Positions 34,837 to 43,721 of a DNA stretch of 64,000 nucleotides are shown one piece after another (position 1 is the first letter of the stretch; each line of letters opens with the position of its first letter). The notes beneath the pieces were generated by a model, which saw only the letters and a list, made by a program, of their open reading frames with translations, searched no databases and was not told where the DNA came from. A program made the translations under genes and the position numbers. Source of the stretch: Clostridium estertheticum (lineage in GTDB: Bacteria > Bacillota > Clostridia > Clostridiales > Clostridiaceae); contig NZ_JAAMNH020000001.1 of NCBI RefSeq assembly GCF_011065935.2, positions 1,633,001 through 1,697,000 on the forward strand, given 5' to 3'.

Positions 34837-34851
34837 TGATAATTATTATCA
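34837..34851. promoter_or_regulatory. perfect Fur-box palindrome
   Basis: TGATAATTATTATCA matches the 7-1-7 Fur consensus (TGATAAT-N-ATTATCA) at every position. It lies between the HNH remnant and the Rrf2 remnant, 4 nt from the HNH start codon. No intact gene is clearly controlled by it. Confidence 0.6.
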
Positions 34852-34863
34852 ATTATAAATATA

Positions 34864-35025
34864 TCATATAAAATTATCTAGTAAGGTGATATCTTCTATA
34901 GATTTTAAAAGATATGCCCCTCCACCTCCAGGATTTACATTAACGAGTCCAGCCTTCTTTAGCATTCCAATTACTCTCCGAATAAATATTTCATTACATT
35001 AGCTATCAATATTTAAAACTCCATA
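34864..35025 (-). pseudogene. remnant of an Rrf2-family transcription regulator
   Basis: Minus-strand translation gives FIRRVIGMLKKAGLVNVNPG, then GGGAYLLKSIEDITLLD, the wing and following strand of the Rrf2 winged-helix domain (YwnA/IscR type). Upstream in the same frame there is a stop codon (NIDS-stop-CNE), and the rest of the protein after DITLLDNFI is missing. The remnant sits just downstream of the suf operon; Rrf2 proteins often regulate suf/isc genes. Confidence 0.75.
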
Positions 35026-35027
35026 TA

Positions 35028-35061
35028 ATTGTTCTTTGTATTTTAATATACAAAGAACAAA
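35028..35061 (-). terminator. hairpin downstream of the suf operon
   Basis: GTTCTTTGTAT pairs with ATACAAAGAAC around a 6-nt loop, about 20 nt after the sufU stop on the minus strand. The T-tract is poor. Confidence 0.6.
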
Positions 35062-35082
35062 ATAGCATGCTATATTTCTCTT

Positions 35083-35505
35083 CTATTCTATGCATCCTTT
35101 TAAAGTATGCCATGCAAGCACCGCACATTTTACTCTGGCAGGCATATTAGATATATTCTTTAATGCAATAGCATCCTCTAGCTTTTCTAATTCTTTATCA
35201 TCTGTTACTTCTCTTTTTATCATTCCAATAAAAGTATTTACAAGTTCTAGTGCTTCAGCCTTGCTCTTTCGTTTAATTAAATCTATCATCATAGAAGTTG
35301 ATGCCTGGGATATTGCGCAGCCAGTTCCACTAAATGCTGCCTCCTCTATAATATCACCATTAAATTTTAACTCTAAAGTGATTTCATCTCCACAGCTTGG
35401 ATTATGCCCTACCTCAGAACAATCTGCATGTTCTAAATATCTTCTATTATGACCACTTTGATTATGCTCCATTATAAGCTCTGAATAAATTGAATTAAGA
35501 TCCAT
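35083..35505 (-). CDS. sufU: SufU-type Fe-S cluster assembly protein
   Basis: A 140-residue NifU-N/IscU-like protein. In Gram-positives SufU is a zinc protein that accepts sulfur from SufS. Ligand cysteines appear in HNPSCGDEI (near residue 37), SGTGCAIS (near 62) and PARVKCAVLAW (near 128). The insertion between the second and third Cys relative to IscU is typical of SufU. It is the last gene of the minus-strand sufCBDSU operon and overlaps sufS by 11 bp, so the two are translationally coupled. Confidence 0.93.
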   Translation of the reverse strand: MDLNSIYSELIMEHNQSGHNRRYLEHADCSEVGHNPSCGDEITLELKFNGDIIEEAAFSGTGCAISQASTSMMIDLIKRKSKAEALELVNTFIGMIKREVTDDKELEKLEDAIALKNISNMPARVKCAVLAWHTLKGCIE

Positions 35506-36733
35506 ATCCTAACCACTTCCTCACATTTTTAATACTTTCAACAAATACATCAATCTCCTCTTTTGTATTGTAGAAATAAAAGCTTATTCTAGAGGATGAA
35601 TTTAAGTTTAAATACCGCATAAGAGGCTGTGCACAGTGGTGACCTGCTCTAAGAGCCACTCCATAGGTATCCACAATACTTGCCACATCATGTGGATGAA
35701 CTCCTTCTAATGTAAAAGAAATTACTCCACATCTCTTTTCCACATCCTTGCTACCTAATACCGTTATATATGGTAGCTCTCTTAGTTTCTCTAAAGCATA
35801 TTCCATTAACTCTTTTTCTCTATACTGAATAAAATCCATGCCTATTTCATTTATATAATCAATAGCTGCTGCAAGACCTACTGCTCCTTCTACATTTTGC
35901 GTACCTGCCTCAAACTTGTATGGTAGCTCTGCAAAAGTGGCTTTATCTTCCCAAACATATTCAATCATATCTCCACCTCTTAAAAATGGAGGCATTGTTT
36001 TTAATAATTCTTCTTTTCCATATAATACTCCTATTCCCATTGGTGCAAGCATCTTATGACCTGAAAACACAATAAAATCTGCATCTAATTCTTGTACATC
36101 CACCTTCATATGTGGTACGCTTTGAGCGCCGTCCACAATTACTACTGCACCTTTTTCATGGGCATAAGCTGTAATCTCCTTTATTGGATTTATAGTACCT
36201 AGCACATTAGAAACTTGCGCAACACCTACCAGCTTTGTTTTATTTGTTATTTTCCTTTTTATTTCCTCAAAAGGAATTTCTCCATTTTGATCTACATACA
36301 TATACTTTAAAATGGCACCCTTAGAAGCAGCCACATGCTGCCAAGGAAGTATATTACTGTGGTGTTCACTAATAGAAAGAACTATTTCATCACCCTCTTC
36401 AATAAAGGTCATTCCATAGGAATAAGCCAATAAATTTAATGCCTCGGTAGTGTTTTTAGTAAATATCACTTCCTTTGAACTTCTTGCATTAATAAAGCTT
36501 GTTACCTTTTCTCTGGCATTCTCATAAGCTTCCGTAGCTGCAACACTTAAATGATGAGCTCCTCTATGAGGGTTAGCATTTATTTCTTTGTAATATTCTC
36601 TTATAGCCTTTATTACTCTTTGGGGTTTATGTGTGGTTGCTCCATTATCTAAATAAACTAAGTTTTTACCGTTAACCTTTTGTGATAATATGGGAAAATC
36701 ACTTCTTATTTTTTCTATACTTATATTATTCAT
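35495..36733 (-). CDS. sufS: cysteine desulfurase SufS
   Basis: A 412-residue group II PLP-dependent cysteine desulfurase producing persulfide from cysteine. Visible: GKNLVYLDNGATTHKPQRVI, RGAHHLS, VDGAQSVPHM, PLP lysine in VFSGHKMLAPMGIG (near residue 228), and the active-site Cys in LRAGHHCAQPLMR (near 365). The length is standard. It overlaps sufD by 8 bp and sufU by 11 bp. Confidence 0.95.
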   Translation of the reverse strand: MNNISIEKIRSDFPILSQKVNGKNLVYLDNGATTHKPQRVIKAIREYYKEINANPHRGAHHLSVAATEAYENAREKVTSFINARSSKEVIFTKNTTEALNLLAYSYGMTFIEEGDEIVLSISEHHSNILPWQHVAASKGAILKYMYVDQNGEIPFEEIKRKITNKTKLVGVAQVSNVLGTINPIKEITAYAHEKGAVVIVDGAQSVPHMKVDVQELDADFIVFSGHKMLAPMGIGVLYGKEELLKTMPPFLRGGDMIEYVWEDKATFAELPYKFEAGTQNVEGAVGLAAAIDYINEIGMDFIQYREKELMEYALEKLRELPYITVLGSKDVEKRCGVISFTLEGVHPHDVASIVDTYGVALRAGHHCAQPLMRYLNLNSSSRISFYFYNTKEEIDVFVESIKNVRKWLGYGS

Positions 36734-37832
36734 AAACTAATCTCTCCTGCATTACCGCTTCTATTCTTACCTTCAATTCCTCCACAGGGATTAAATCTAT
36801 AATAGGTCTGAAGGAAGCTTCTACTATAATCTTCTTTGCCTCTTTTTCACTGAAACCTCTACTCATAAGATAAAATAGCTTGTTTTCATCAATTTTACCA
36901 GCACTAGCTGCATGCTTACCTTCTACATCATCTTCTCCACAAATTAGCAGTGGAATAGCATCAGATTTAACATTTTTGTTTAATAGTATCGCATACTCCT
37001 CTTCTGATCCTTTTGCCCTTGATGCACCCTTTTTAAAATCAATAGTACCTCTGAACACTTTTTTAGCTTCGTCCTTTAAAGCTCCTCTGCATTCTATATT
37101 ACTTACACTTCTTCGTCCAAAATGATTCATTATATAACTGATATCTACATAACTTTTCTTATCTGCTAAGTAGATAGATTTAACATTGGCTTCACTACTT
37201 GTTTCTTCTAGGTTTGTTACATAATTTGTTACAGTCTTTTCTCCCCCTAATTCTATTGAAATGTAATTCACCTTCGCTCCATGGCCAACATAAGCTACAT
37301 TAGAATCAAAATGCTGAGAAAATTTATTCATCCTTTGAACCTTTATAACATTTACAACTGCTCCATCTTTTGCATATATCTTCGTTAACCCATTATGAAA
37401 AACCAAGGTTTCATCCTCTGTTAAATATTCCATAACCACAGTTATTTCACTGTTTTCCTCAGCAATAATTAGGTTATTATCTATTATTACCTCATTTTCT
37501 TTATCTCCATAAAACTCTATTTGTATAGGTTTTAATAATCTTTCTCCTTGAGGAGCATGTATTAGCACTCCTGTATTATTTGAGTTTCTTGCTAATAGCA
37601 CTAATTCTTCTGATACTCCATATTTTTCTTTATTAAAATATGACTCAATAAAATCATAATTAACCTTTTTTATATTTGTTTCTTGTACTAAAACACCTGC
37701 AAAATCATCCTGTTTAATAACAGCTTTATTGTATTTAGGAACATTAGGCATATGAAAGTCCTTTAATTTATATTCATTTACACCTAACCATCTCCAGGTT
37801 GTTACCGGCAATTTATTTAATGCTAAATCCAT
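36726..37832 (-). CDS. sufD: Fe-S assembly scaffold protein SufD
   Basis: A 368-residue beta-helix protein of the SufB/SufD family and partner of SufB and SufC in the SufBC2D scaffold complex. The C-terminal half holds the family phrases GKHAASAGKIDENKLFYLMS and RGFSEKEAKKIIVEASFRPI. The N-terminus is more divergent (LPVTTWRWLGVNEYK), as is usual for SufD. ATG at 37832 has GGAGGGTG upstream; 13 nt separate it from sufB. Confidence 0.93.
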   Translation of the reverse strand: MDLALNKLPVTTWRWLGVNEYKLKDFHMPNVPKYNKAVIKQDDFAGVLVQETNIKKVNYDFIESYFNKEKYGVSEELVLLARNSNNTGVLIHAPQGERLLKPIQIEFYGDKENEVIIDNNLIIAEENSEITVVMEYLTEDETLVFHNGLTKIYAKDGAVVNVIKVQRMNKFSQHFDSNVAYVGHGAKVNYISIELGGEKTVTNYVTNLEETSSEANVKSIYLADKKSYVDISYIMNHFGRRSVSNIECRGALKDEAKKVFRGTIDFKKGASRAKGSEEEYAILLNKNVKSDAIPLLICGEDDVEGKHAASAGKIDENKLFYLMSRGFSEKEAKKIIVEASFRPIIDLIPVEELKVRIEAVMQERLVYE

Positions 37833-37845
37833 GTTTCACCCTCCT

Positions 37846-39255
37846 TTATCCAATTGTTCCTTGTAGCTCCAGCCTAATTAAATTATTCATTTCAACAGCA
37901 TATTCCAATGGAAGCTCCTTAGCGATAGGCTCTACAAACCCTCTTACAATCATGGCCTTTGCCTCTTCCTCACTAATTCCTCTACTCATTAAATAGAATA
38001 TTGTCTCATCACTAATTCTTCCAATCTTAGCTTCATGACCTAGATCAACTTCGTCGTTCAATATATCTATTACTGGAATAGTATCTGATTTTGATTTATT
38101 ATCAAGCATAAGTGACTCACAAGAAACTGTGGATTTGCTGTGATGAGCATTTGATGCTACCTTTACTACCCCTCTATAAAGCGCTACTCCTCCATCCTTT
38201 GAAATTGATTTAGAATTTATATTTGAAGAAGTATATGGCGCAGCATGAAGAACCTTAGCCCCTGTATCAAGGTGTTGACCCTTTCCTGCAAAAGTAATAC
38301 CAGTGAACTCCACCCTTGCACCTTCTCCTTTTAAAATACTCATAGGATATAGCATAGATACCTTTGAACCAAAGGAACCTGACACCCATTCTATAGTTCC
38401 ATTTTTCTCAACAATAGCTCTTTTTGTATTTAAGTTATACATGTTCTTTGACCAATTTTCTATAGTGCTATATCTAAGAGTTGCATCTTCCTTCACATAA
38501 AGCTCTACACAGCCAGCATGAAGGTTAGCTACCGAATACTTTGGTGCTGAACACCCTTCTATAAAATGAAGCTTTGCTCCCTTTTCAACGATTATTAATG
38601 TGTGTTCAAATTGACCTGCACCAGGTGCATTTAAACGAAAGTAAGATTGAAGAGGCATATCCACCTGAACTCCCTCTGGCACATAAACAAAGGAGCCTCC
38701 TGACCACACAGCGCCGTGAAGAGCTGCAAATTTATGGTCACTCGGAGGTACACATTTCATAAAATACTCTTTTATTATTGGTTCATACTCCCTAATTGCC
38801 GTTTCCATATCTGTATATACAACACCTTGTTTGGTTAATTCTTCTTTAATACTGTGATATACCACCTCTGAATCATATTGAGCACCTACACCTGCTAAAG
38901 ATTTTCTCTCTGCTTCAGGAATTCCCAATCTCTCGAAGGTATTCTTAATATCCTCTGGCACCTCACTCCACTTATTCTTCATTGATGTATTTGGCTTTAC
39001 ATAAGTTACTATATTGTCTATATTTAGCTCGCTTATATCCGGTCCCCAGCTTGGTAGCTCCATTTGATTATATATCTCTAGAGATTTTAATCTAAAATCC
39101 GTCATCCACTTAGGCTCTTTCTTTTCTCTTGATATATCCTTTATTATGTCTGAGGTTAATCCATTATTGGTTTTATAACTATAACGAACTTCATTTTTTA
39201 TATCATAAATACCTCTATCTAATTCCTCTACATATGTTCTTTTTCTTTCTTCCAT
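37846..39255 (-). CDS. sufB: Fe-S assembly scaffold protein SufB
   Basis: A 469-residue core scaffold on which clusters are built with SufC and SufD. Family phrases: SYKTNNGLTSDIIKDIS, AALHGAVWSGGSFVYVPEGV, EGCSAPKYSVANLHAGCVEL (Cys near 255), and VDLGHEAKIGRISDETIFYL. The start is ATG 39255, 10 nt after AAAGGAT; a GTG at 39264 is too close to that site. Lies between sufC (17 nt gap from this start) and sufD. Confidence 0.95.
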   Translation of the reverse strand: MEERKRTYVEELDRGIYDIKNEVRYSYKTNNGLTSDIIKDISREKKEPKWMTDFRLKSLEIYNQMELPSWGPDISELNIDNIVTYVKPNTSMKNKWSEVPEDIKNTFERLGIPEAERKSLAGVGAQYDSEVVYHSIKEELTKQGVVYTDMETAIREYEPIIKEYFMKCVPPSDHKFAALHGAVWSGGSFVYVPEGVQVDMPLQSYFRLNAPGAGQFEHTLIIVEKGAKLHFIEGCSAPKYSVANLHAGCVELYVKEDATLRYSTIENWSKNMYNLNTKRAIVEKNGTIEWVSGSFGSKVSMLYPMSILKGEGARVEFTGITFAGKGQHLDTGAKVLHAAPYTSSNINSKSISKDGGVALYRGVVKVASNAHHSKSTVSCESLMLDNKSKSDTIPVIDILNDEVDLGHEAKIGRISDETIFYLMSRGISEEEAKAMIVRGFVEPIAKELPLEYAVEMNNLIRLELQGTIG

Positions 39256-39272
39256 TTTTCTCACATCCTTTA

Positions 39273-40022
39273 TTAAGAATTTTTTTCCTTAAGAAACTCA
39301 TATCCTTTGATCTCTATCTCTTTCGCTAAAGAGAAATCGCCGGTTCTAACTATTTTCCCATCTATAAGCACATGTACATAATCTGGTTTTAAATAATCTA
39401 ATATCTTATTATGATGTGTAATAATTAGAAAAGCATTTTCTTCATTAGCCAGCATACTTACACCCTTTGATACTACCTTTATTGCATCTACATCTAGTCC
39501 TGAATCTGCTTCATCTAAAATAGTTAACTTAGGCTCTAGTATAGCCATTTGGAGAATTTCATTCTTTTTCTTTTCTCCCCCGGAAAAGCCTACATTTAAA
39601 TATCTGCTAGCATACTCTTCCTTCATATCTAAAAGCTCCATCTTTTCTTTTAGCTTTTTCTTAAATTCCATTAACCTAATAGGTTTACCTTCCAAGGAAT
39701 TTTTAGCTGTTCTTAAAAAGTTTTCTACAGTAACTCCTGTTAGCTCTTCTGGATACTGAAATGATAAAAATATACCTTTTTTAGCTCTTTCATTAGGCTT
39801 TAATTCATTAATGTTTTCACCTTGGAAAATCATTTCCCCATTTGCAATGCTGTATTTTGGATGACCCATAATAGTATTAGCTAAGGTAGATTTACCTGCT
39901 CCATTTGGTCCCATAATTACATGTATTTCGCCCTTATTTATTTCTAAATTTAATCCCTTTAATATCTCTTTTTGTTCAACCTTTGTATGTAAAGCTTTTA
40001 TTTCTAATAGCTTATCTGTCAT
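39273..40022 (-). CDS. sufC: Fe-S assembly ATPase SufC
   Basis: A 249-residue ABC ATPase that powers the SufBCD complex. Walker A GPNGAGKST (near residue 38), signature FSGGEKKKNEI (near 148), Walker B LTILDEADSGLD and the switch His in LIITHH are present. It is the first gene of the minus-strand operon. The start is ATG 40022 with GGTGAGGAG 9 nt upstream; GTG at 40028 is too close. The promoter and repeated operator-like boxes lie 50-110 nt upstream. Confidence 0.95.
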   Translation of the reverse strand: MTDKLLEIKALHTKVEQKEILKGLNLEINKGEIHVIMGPNGAGKSTLANTIMGHPKYSIANGEMIFQGENINELKPNERAKKGIFLSFQYPEELTGVTVENFLRTAKNSLEGKPIRLMEFKKKLKEKMELLDMKEEYASRYLNVGFSGGEKKKNEILQMAILEPKLTILDEADSGLDVDAIKVVSKGVSMLANEENAFLIITHHNKILDYLKPDYVHVLIDGKIVRTGDFSLAKEIEIKGYEFLKEKNS

Positions 40023-40070
40023 AACCACACTCTCCTCACCAATTATTTATAACATTATATATTTAAATTC

Positions 40071-40130
40071 ATACTGTTTTACTCTGATTTATACTTATAT
40101 AATACTATTTTACTCTGAATTAATCAAAAA
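40071..40130 (-). promoter_or_regulatory. suf promoter with two repeated operator-like boxes
   Basis: On the minus strand TTGATT (40122-40127) and TATTAT (40099-40104) are 17 nt apart, a good sigma-A promoter. The spacer is filled by a box read on the plus strand as ATACTATTTTACTCTGAATT (40102-40121); a second box ATACTGTTTTACTCTGATTT (40071-40090) lies just past the -10. A third, weaker match GGTATTTACTCGAATT is at 40171. Placement inside the promoter is typical of a repressor such as an Rrf2/IscR-type regulator. Confidence 0.6.
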
Positions 40131-40246
40131 CCATATTTTCTACTCTTACCCTAAAAAAATAGATTTCCACGGTATTTACTCGAATTCTCTTAATATTACT
40201 AATAATTTTCGTTATTTACCTAAGTTTCATACAAACAAAAAAAATA

Positions 40247-40272
40247 GATGTCCCATTTTTTTATGGGACATC
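40247..40272 (-). terminator. hairpin with minus-strand T-run
   Basis: GATGTCCCAT pairs with ATGGGACATC; eight A precede it on the plus strand, giving a T-run on the minus strand. No minus-strand gene now lies upstream, so it may belong to a lost gene or be shared. Confidence 0.6.
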
Positions 40273-40288
40273 CTCATTTATCATAATA

Positions 40289-40491
40289 GTTATGCTAAAT
40301 TTAGTACTATTGCTTTTAATATTTTAATTATACCAATTGCTATGATTGTATTTAAAGAAAAGGTATCAGTAAAAGAGCTTGAAAGTCACTCGGTCAAAAT
40401 TCCATACATAACTATATATAATACTCATACATGGGCCACCTCAACGTTAATTATAAGCACACTAAAAAACAGGAATAACACCTCTTTTTAG
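40289..40491 (+). pseudogene. possible remnant of a drug/metabolite (EamA-type) transporter
   Basis: An open plus-strand frame without start or ribosome site gives AKFSTIAFNILIIPIAMIVF, then KEKVSVKELE, which resembles the last helices of EamA/DMT permeases (P-IA-I-FKEK--KEL). It loses that character after about 30 residues and stops at 40491 inside a terminator. Weak call based on one short match. Confidence 0.3.
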
Positions 40492-40502
40492 TGTGTTTTT
40501 TA
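40458..40502 (+). terminator. plus-strand terminator
   Basis: CACACTAAAAA pairs with TTTTTAGTGTG around a 16-nt loop, followed by six T. Confidence 0.85.
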
Positions 40503-40684
40503 TGTTAGACATTGGTCTAATGGATTTTAGTACTGAAAAATTAAATTCAATAATTTAACAATAAATAACATAAAATAAGGAATATTGATGATATAATTTA
40601 ATTATACTTTATTAATAGTAAAATAGCACTTTAGCTAACAGTTGAGTGCTTTATAAGTAAATTCACGAAAAGGAGGTCGGTATT

Positions 40685-41413
40685 ATGACAATTAATTACG
40701 CACACAGAGGTGCAAGTGAATATTACCCGGAAAATACAATGCTTTCCTTTGAAAAAGCACTAGAAATGGGAGCTACAGGCATAGAAACAGACGTACAGGT
40801 AACAAAGGATGGTGTATTAGTACTTATTCATGACGAAATGGTAAATAGGACAACTAATGGAGAGGGATTTGTAAAGGACTATACCTATAAGGAACTAAAC
40901 AAATTAGATGCTGGATCTTGGATGGGCGAAGAATTTGCAGGGGCTAAAATTCCTACAGTTGAGCAGTTAATTTACCTAACTTTGGATAAAAATATTATTA
41001 TTAATTTTGAAATTAAAAATGGAATAGTAATATATGAAGATATTGAACAAAAACTTATTGATTTAATTTATAAGCATAAAATAAATCGTAAAGTTATTTT
41101 GTCTAGTTTTAATCACTACTCTATAGCTAAGTGTAATAAAATATCCAAGGGAATTAATACAGGAGTATTGTATATGGAAGGGATTTATAAGCCATATAAT
41201 TATGCAAGCACTGTTGGGGCAAATGCTATTCATCCGTATTTTCTTGCCATAAATGAGGAAGTAATAAAAGAAACCAAAAAGCACAAAACTCAAATAAATG
41301 TGTTCACAGTGGATGATGAAGAGAAAATGAAGTTTTTCTTAGATATGAAGGTTGAGGGTATTATAACTAATTGTCCTGATAAGCTCCATAAAATAATGGC
41401 AGACAACTATTAG
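40685..41413 (+). CDS. glycerophosphodiester phosphodiesterase
   Basis: A 242-residue GDPD-family enzyme that hydrolyses glycerophosphodiesters to sn-glycerol 3-phosphate and an alcohol. Catalytic and metal motifs: YAHRGASEYYPENTMLSF (HRG, E and N at residues 6-21), GIETDVQVTKDGVLVLIHDE (E-x-D and catalytic His) and RTTNGEG. No signal peptide, so cytosolic (UgpQ-like). Site AAAAGGAGG is strong. It is followed 82 nt later by an MFS transporter, which could import a related substrate. Confidence 0.93.
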   Translation: MTINYAHRGASEYYPENTMLSFEKALEMGATGIETDVQVTKDGVLVLIHDEMVNRTTNGEGFVKDYTYKELNKLDAGSWMGEEFAGAKIPTVEQLIYLTLDKNIIINFEIKNGIVIYEDIEQKLIDLIYKHKINRKVILSSFNHYSIAKCNKISKGINTGVLYMEGIYKPYNYASTVGANAIHPYFLAINEEVIKETKKHKTQINVFTVDDEEKMKFFLDMKVEGIITNCPDKLHKIMADNY

Positions 41414-41495
41414 CAATTGATATCTGCCAAAGAGTAGATTAATGTACAAAATAATTAGTATTTGTTTTGTACTCTAGATCATCAAAAGGAGGATT

Positions 41496-42689
41496 ATGAA
41501 AAAACTGGATTATAAGAAAGTTTTTTTGCTAGGAATAGGCTTTTTTGCAATTAGTGTTACTTGGTCCATATATAACGCTTTTGTTCCTAAAATATTAAGT
41601 AATTTTATAAGTAGTACCACAATAATAGGATTTATTATGACTATAGATAATTATTTTGCCTTGTTTTTGCAGCCGGCAGTTGGGATATTAAGTGATAAGG
41701 TTGATACAAAGCATGGAAAGAGAATGCCTTTCATAATGGTAGGTATGCCACTATCCGTAGTATTTATAATACTTGTGGCAAATTATAAAAATTTGCCTAT
41801 GCTAATAACATTCATAGTACTTATGAACCTTTCTATGAGTATTTTCAGAGCGCCAGTTGTAGCCCTAATGCCTGATATAACTGCAAAGGAAAATAGAAGC
41901 AAGGCAAATAGCATAATAAATTTAATGGGTGGAATAGGGTCAGTTATAGCATATATTGTAGGGTCTAAGCTGTGGGATATAAACGAAAAATACCCCTTCT
42001 ACCTTGCTGCTATATTAATGTGTTTTTCTTTTATTCTACTTTTTAATTCTATAAAAGAGAGACGGGATGTAGCACATTATGAAAAAGATGAAGCAGCAAA
42101 TAAAGGATTTGTACAAAGTATAAAGGAAGCTGTTAAAAATAAGAGTGTACTATTTTTACTATTGGCTATATGTAGTTGGTTTATAGGTTTTGCAGGGATA
42201 GAGACATTATTTACACTGTATGGTGAGAAATATTTAGGTATAAAGACAAGTGCAGCTGCATTTTCATTTACTTTCATTTCAATTGCATTCTTGATATCTG
42301 CAATTCCAGCAGGAATCTTGGGAACTAAGTATGGAAAGAAAAAAACAATTACGGCTGGTATAGTTGGTATTGTTGTGAGCTTTTTAATTATAGCTTTTAT
42401 GAGAAATATTCTATATATAAGAGGGATGTTTTTAATATGTGGATTTTTCTGGGCTCTAATTAATATAAATTCCTATCCATTTGTTACTGATATGGCGCCC
42501 AAAGGTAAAATAGGCACATTTACTGGACTTTATTATCTTACCGCCTCTGTAGCAGCTATAGTATCACCGCCACTTTTAGGTTTTATGATCGATTTATTAG
42601 GTTATAAATATATGTTCTTTTATGGAGCTATATTTTTCCTTATAGCTATAATATTTATTAATAAGGTCAAAATTGAAAGTGTGGACTAG
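41496..42689 (+). CDS. MFS transporter, SLC45/GPH-like
   Basis: A 397-residue protein with about 12 membrane segments. The loop GILSDKVDTKHGKRMPFI (residues about 61-78) matches the SLC45/GPH type motif (SD-xxTx-GRR-P), normally seen in sugar:cation symporters. AFWAL-type helices (GFFWALININSYPFVTDMAP) are also typical of that group. AAAAGGAGG precedes ATG. A sugar or phosphodiester substrate is possible given the neighbour. Confidence 0.82.
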   Translation: MKKLDYKKVFLLGIGFFAISVTWSIYNAFVPKILSNFISSTTIIGFIMTIDNYFALFLQPAVGILSDKVDTKHGKRMPFIMVGMPLSVVFIILVANYKNLPMLITFIVLMNLSMSIFRAPVVALMPDITAKENRSKANSIINLMGGIGSVIAYIVGSKLWDINEKYPFYLAAILMCFSFILLFNSIKERRDVAHYEKDEAANKGFVQSIKEAVKNKSVLFLLLAICSWFIGFAGIETLFTLYGEKYLGIKTSAAAFSFTFISIAFLISAIPAGILGTKYGKKKTITAGIVGIVVSFLIIAFMRNILYIRGMFLICGFFWALININSYPFVTDMAPKGKIGTFTGLYYLTASVAAIVSPPLLGFMIDLLGYKYMFFYGAIFFLIAIIFINKVKIESVD

Positions 42690-42714
42690 ATAAAATATTT
42701 TTATTAATTGATAT

Positions 42715-42763
42715 TGTAAAAGAATGTAGGGTGCAAACATAGTTGTGCAGTACATTCTTTTTT
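42715..42763 (+). terminator. terminator after the MFS gene
   Basis: AAAGAATGTA pairs with TACATTCTTT; an inner TGCA pairs with TGCA. Followed by T-rich DNA. Confidence 0.8.
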
Positions 42764-42896
42764 ATTTACTAGAAAATTGTAAAATTTAAAAAACATGTTA
42801 ATTAAAATTGTTATTAATATGACACCGTTTATATAAAAAATCATGATATTATATAGATAAAATTGATATCTAAAACAGGAAAGGCTAGGGGGAATT

Positions 42897-43658
42897 ATGA
42901 AAAATAAGGGCAATATTTATTTAGCTTTAGGTCTATTATGTGAAATTTACTTTATAGGAACAATAATATTTGGCGGGAGAGTAACTTTTGCTGAGTTTTA
43001 TCTTGGGCTGGGAGTATTATTAATAACAATAGGATTAATTAAACGGAAAAGTAAAAAAGAATATATTTTAATAAGACCAGGAAAGACTCGAACGGCAATA
43101 AAAATTTGTTTTATTATTGGACTAGCTTCTTTTGTAGTTATTGAGGGATGTATAATTCAATCAGCTATATCAAAGCATAGAGACAGAAGTGATTACCTAG
43201 TGATTTTAGGGGCTGGACTTAGAGGAGAAGTTCCGTCAACTGCACTTTATCAAAGACTTTATGCAAGTCTGGAATATATTGAAATCAATCCTAAGGTTAA
43301 GATAGTAGTTTCAGGGGGGAAGGGTTCTGGCGAAAGTATTACTGAAGCAGAGGCTATGAAAAGATTTTTAATAAAACATGGAGTAGCGGAGGAACAAATA
43401 ATAAAGGAAGAAAAGTCCACCAGTACTTTAGAGAATATGAAATTCACAGCGGCGGTCTTAAGTGGATTAGATAAAAGTGGGAATATAGAAGTAACTATTG
43501 TAACAAATAATTTTCATATGTTTAGAGCTAAATTTTTAGCACAAAGACAGGGCTTAAAGGTATATGGGTATCCTGCGCCACTTCATCCAATGCTAGTACC
43601 TACTTGCTTTGTTCGGGAGTATTTAGCAGTGATAAATTCATTTATATTTGATAAATAA
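42897..43658 (+). CDS. YdcF/SanA-type DUF218 membrane protein
   Basis: A 253-residue protein with three N-terminal hydrophobic segments (about 8-25, 28-47 and 66-88) and a DUF218 domain (about 100-250). Diagnostic are YLVILGAGLRGEVPSTALYQ, VSGGKGSGESITEAEAMKRF, STSTLENM and VTNNFHMFRA. Members act near the envelope; E. coli SanA affects barrier function and YdcF binds S-adenosylmethionine. Exact function is unknown. AGGGGG precedes ATG. Confidence 0.88.
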   Translation: MKNKGNIYLALGLLCEIYFIGTIIFGGRVTFAEFYLGLGVLLITIGLIKRKSKKEYILIRPGKTRTAIKICFIIGLASFVVIEGCIIQSAISKHRDRSDYLVILGAGLRGEVPSTALYQRLYASLEYIEINPKVKIVVSGGKGSGESITEAEAMKRFLIKHGVAEEQIIKEEKSTSTLENMKFTAAVLSGLDKSGNIEVTIVTNNFHMFRAKFLAQRQGLKVYGYPAPLHPMLVPTCFVREYLAVINSFIFDK

Positions 43659-43670
43659 CTTCGGACTGAA

Positions 43671-43721
43671 AATTTTTTCTTATATTATGGTATTATGAAA
43701 AGTATAATATAAGAAAAAATT
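43671..43721 (+). terminator. long AT-rich hairpin after the YdcF gene
   Basis: AATTTTTTCTTATATTAT pairs perfectly with ATAATATAAGAAAAAATT around a 15-nt loop. Confidence 0.8.
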
